Shown here piece by piece: positions 6,694-7,830 of a stretch of 7,830 nucleotides of DNA. Position numbers and translations under genes: made by a program. How positions within the stretch are numbered: the stretch's first letter is position 1; every line of letters starts with the position of its first letter. The notes under the pieces were generated by a model. It made no database searches, was not told where the DNA came from, and worked only from the letters and a program-made list of their open reading frames with translations. The stretch is from Deltaproteobacteria bacterium (GTDB lineage: Bacteria; Desulfobacterota_B; Binatia; UBA9968), in contig JAUXIP010000084.1 of the NCBI GenBank assembly GCA_030620935.1, positions 1 through 7,830 on the forward strand, given 5' to 3'.

Positions 6694-6986
6694 GATACGA
6701 GTTTCATCCTGAGGCAGAGGAAGAATTCATCGAATCCGCAGCCTATTACGAGCAAGCCGTCCCGGGTCTCGGTGAACGCTTTGCTAGCGAGGTGCGCAGC
6801 GCTATTGAACGACTCGTGGAGTAACCTGAGATCGGTTCTCTGATGGATGCGGACCTGCGCAAGCTCGTGTTGACTCGTTTCCCGTACTTCCTGATTTACA
6901 GCTTTTTCCCCGACTTGCTACGGGTTGTTGCAGTGGCTCATGCGCGTCGTCGTCCTGGTTACTGGCGCTCTAGAGTCAGCCGCTAA
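6690..6986 (+). pseudogene. ParE/RelE-type toxin gene interrupted by an in-frame TAA
   Basis: From ATG 6690 the frame reads MRYEFHPEAEEEFIESAAYY and onward through GLGERF and AIERLVE, then meets TAA at codon 45 (6822-6824). With no frameshift it continues as PEIGSLMDADLRKLVLTRFP, YFLIYSFFP, LLRVVAVAHARRRPGYWRSR and ends at TAA 6984-6986, for 98 codons in all. Both halves together match a full-length ParE/RelE-superfamily toxin: N-terminal helical hairpin, then the beta sheet with the RFPYFLIY and AHARRRPGYW signatures. Families often have Asn, His or Tyr before PEIG; a Tyr or Gln codon would need one base change to give TAA. The first half lacks the whole C-terminal sheet, so it should be inactive. 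ATG 6843 could restart a C-terminal 47-residue piece, but no good ribosome binding site precedes it. The final stop lies inside attC 2. A sequencing error is possible. Confidence 0.85.
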
Positions 6987-7039
6987 CAATGAGATGGAGA
7001 CCGACACCACTGCGCGGCTCATCCCCTGCAGCGTTGGCG
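6981..7039 (+). repeat. attC-like recombination site 2 (59-base element)
   Basis: This 59-nt element begins CGCTAACAATG (6981-6991) and ends GCAGCGTTGGCG (7028-7039). The outer cores pair over 7 bp, CGCTAAC (6981-6987) with GTTGGCG (7033-7039), with one G-T wobble. Inside, GAG (6997-6999) and CCG (7001-7003) pair with CGGCTC (7015-7020), leaving A7000 as a single bulged base, which matches the extrahelical base used by the integrase to pick the bottom strand. An 11-nt terminal loop (7004-7014) remains. This is the layout and length of a classic attC and the better of the two sites. The TAA inside CTAAC supplies the stop of the upstream toxin frame, as in many cassettes. The stem could also act on the mRNA 3' end because a T-rich tract follows. 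Confidence 0.75.
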
Positions 7040-7129
7040 TGCCCTTTTCTTCTCCCTTTTTTAACCTCCTTCCTGGAAACATAAACGTCTCCTTGACATT
7101 CGTCTTTTCATCGCATATCCGTTTTGGCC
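7040..7129 (+). other. Pyrimidine-rich spacer before the lyase-family gene
   Basis: After attC 2 the + strand is strongly pyrimidine-rich (7041-7074), including a run of six T at 7057-7062, then becomes mixed. The T-rich tract follows the attC hairpin and might help end cassette transcripts, but the hairpin is imperfect and spaced from the T run, so I do not call a terminator. No ribosome binding site is visible ahead of the gene that begins at 7130. Confidence 0.4.
7093..7121 (+). promoter_or_regulatory. Candidate promoter giving a near-leaderless transcript
   Basis: TTGACA (7093-7098) is a perfect sigma-70 -35 hexamer. At 17 nt spacing the -10 would be TATCCG (7116-7121), which matches only TAT and lacks the important final T. 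Transcription from it would begin around 7128, next to the ATG at 7130, consistent with the absence of a ribosome binding site there. The -35 is seen; the promoter and its start point are inferred. Confidence 0.35.
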
Positions 7130-7830
7130 ATGAGTAAGGCTCAGCAAATACGGGATTTGCTAGGTTCCAAAGGATCTCTGGTCATGCCTGGGGTCTATGA
7201 TGCCTTGAGTGCGAAGATCGCGTCCCGTGCCCGTTTCGATGTGATCTTTACTACGGGTTACGGTATCTCGGCCACGATGCTCGGAGAGCCGGATTTCGGT
7301 ATTCTTACCCAAACCGAGATGCTGTCGGCTGTACGGCGGATTTGCGGCGCAGTAGAAAACCCCGTCATCGTAGATGCGGATACCGGATACGGCAATGCCA
7401 TCAACGTTACCCGGACGGTGCAGGAGCTCATTCGAGCGGACGCCGCCGGCATGTTTCTCGAAGATCAGGTTTGGCCCAAGCGGTGCGGTCATATGAAGGG
7501 CAAGCAAGTCGTTCCGCTGGACGAGTACCTAAAAAAGCTCGACGCTGCTATAAATGCAAGGAAGGTGAAAGATCTCTTTATCGTAGCCCGTACCGATGCG
7601 CGGCAGGCCTTGGGACTAAAAGAGGCGATTCATCGGGGGGTAGCCTTCAAGAAGGCAGGGGCAGACGCTGTTTTTATAGAAGCCCCCGAAAACATCGAGG
7701 AAATGACAGAGATTGCACAGAACGTGCCGGGACCCCTTGTTGCCAATATGATCGAACGCGGCGTAACTCCGCTTTTGGACCCTCAGCAGTTGAAAGAGTT
7801 AGGCTTTGCTTTGATCGTCTGGCCGGTCGG
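7130..7830 (+). CDS. Isocitrate lyase/PEP mutase superfamily enzyme, 3'-truncated by the window edge
   Basis: The frame is open from ATG 7130 to the window end, giving 233 residues of a protein usually near 285-300. It is a TIM-barrel enzyme of the ICL/PEPM superfamily. Visible motifs are LVMPGVYDALSA (17-28), FTTGYGISATMLGEPDFG (40-57), VDADTGYGNA (81-90) with metal-site Asp82 and Asp84, LEDQVWPKRCGH (110-121) carrying the K-R-C-G-H lyase signature with catalytic Cys119, IVARTDA (151-157) and VFIEAP (181-186). The cysteine motif favours a C-C bond lyase on a 2-methylisocitrate- or 2,3-dimethylmalate-like acid over a phosphonomutase. Many relatives are annotated as oxaloacetate decarboxylase or CPEP mutase, so the substrate is open. 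The start is the ATG at 7130; TTG 7124 is an in-frame alternative. It is not functionally linked to nuo as far as can be seen. Confidence 0.92.
   Translation, partial: MSKAQQIRDLLGSKGSLVMPGVYDALSAKIASRARFDVIFTTGYGISATMLGEPDFGILTQTEMLSAVRRICGAVENPVIVDADTGYGNAINVTRTVQELIRADAAGMFLEDQVWPKRCGHMKGKQVVPLDEYLKKLDAAINARKVKDLFIVARTDARQALGLKEAIHRGVAFKKAGADAVFIEAPENIEEMTEIAQNVPGPLVANMIERGVTPLLDPQQLKELGFALIVWPV

Larger units (their letters stand above)
6399..7033 (+). mobile_element. Putative integron gene cassette carrying a toxin-antitoxin pair
   Basis: Taking the crossover in each attC-like site as between G and TT, the unit from 6399 to 7033 is one 635-bp cassette: a short leader, an antitoxin gene, a broken toxin gene, and its attC at the 3' end. 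The leader begins TTAGC, and the 5' core of the cassette's own attC is GCTAAC (6982-6987). In the excised circle G+TTAGC would pair perfectly (6 of 6) with GCTAAC, as a true cassette requires. Both sites point the same way as the genes. No integron integrase or attI is in the window, so with two sites within 700 bp this would class as a CALIN (attC cluster lacking an integrase). Toxin-antitoxin cassettes are common in sedentary chromosomal integrons. Confidence 0.6.

Noticed and set aside
6822..6824. Programmed read-through or stop-codon reassignment at the TAA in the toxin frame.
   Set aside because: Normal genes here, including nuoN and the PIN toxin, end in TAA, and no read-through signal is apparent; a nonsense mutation or sequencing error is simpler.
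7020..7062. Rho-independent terminator made of the attC 2 hairpin plus T-rich tract.
   Set aside because: The hairpin has bulges and unpaired cores and the six-T run is about 20 nt beyond its base, so it does not meet the usual form.
7063..7073. AACCTCCTTCC reads GGAAGGAGGTT on the minus strand, a near-perfect Shine-Dalgarno sequence.
   Set aside because: No start codon with an open frame follows at suitable distance on the minus strand; it is part of a pyrimidine-rich tract.
6925..7137. A 70-residue + strand frame crossing attC 2 and the spacer.
   Set aside because: It overlaps the ParE-like frame out of phase, runs through the recombination site and pyrimidine tract, and has no family resemblance.
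1..7830. CRISPR array, tRNA, rRNA or insertion-sequence transposase.
   Set aside because: No regularly spaced repeats, tRNA-like cloverleaf, rRNA segments or transposase-like frames were found on either strand.

Overview
The window joins the 3' end of a respiratory complex I (nuo) operon to a short accessory segment of toxin-antitoxin genes. All supported genes lie on the + strand. The moderately high G+C, the bacterial-type nuoK-L-M-N order and the long NuoL (678 residues) point to a free-living respiring Gram-negative-type bacterium. An AT-rich heptad hairpin between nuoK and nuoL resembles spacers I recall from environmental lineages such as deltaproteobacteria or NC10. That placement is inference and the phylum is not resolved here.

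Positions 1-5425 hold nuoK (5' end outside the window), nuoL, nuoM and nuoN. These are the membrane-arm subunits of NADH:quinone oxidoreductase: NuoL, M and N are the three antiporter-like proton-pumping subunits and NuoK is a small channel subunit. Spacers are short (66, 28 and 6 nt), so the genes are almost certainly co-transcribed. The nuoK-nuoL spacer is filled by a long hairpin that ends at the nuoL ribosome binding site. NuoN carries Asn where a transmembrane lysine (E. coli Lys247) is expected.

Positions 5426-7039 are accessory. A ribbon-helix-helix antitoxin and a PIN-domain (VapC-like) toxin overlap by 4 nt, and an 8-bp direct repeat with an 11-bp period lies over the antitoxin start. 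A second module follows: an intact addiction-module antitoxin (PF09720-like) overlapping a ParE/RelE-type toxin broken by an in-frame TAA at codon 45. Each module is followed by a sequence shaped like an integron attC site (about 6349-6404 and 6981-7039). The bases after the first site's crossover point complement the 5' core of the second, as expected for a mobile gene cassette of 635 bp (6399-7033). The broken toxin's original stop codon lies inside the second attC. With no integrase in view, this looks like a small CALIN-type cassette cluster parked behind the nuo operon. This is the most interesting part of the window.

Positions 7040-7830 hold a pyrimidine-rich spacer, a possible promoter, and a gene entering the right edge. 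It encodes an isocitrate lyase/PEP mutase superfamily enzyme with the K-R-C-G-H lyase motif; its C-terminal part lies outside the window.
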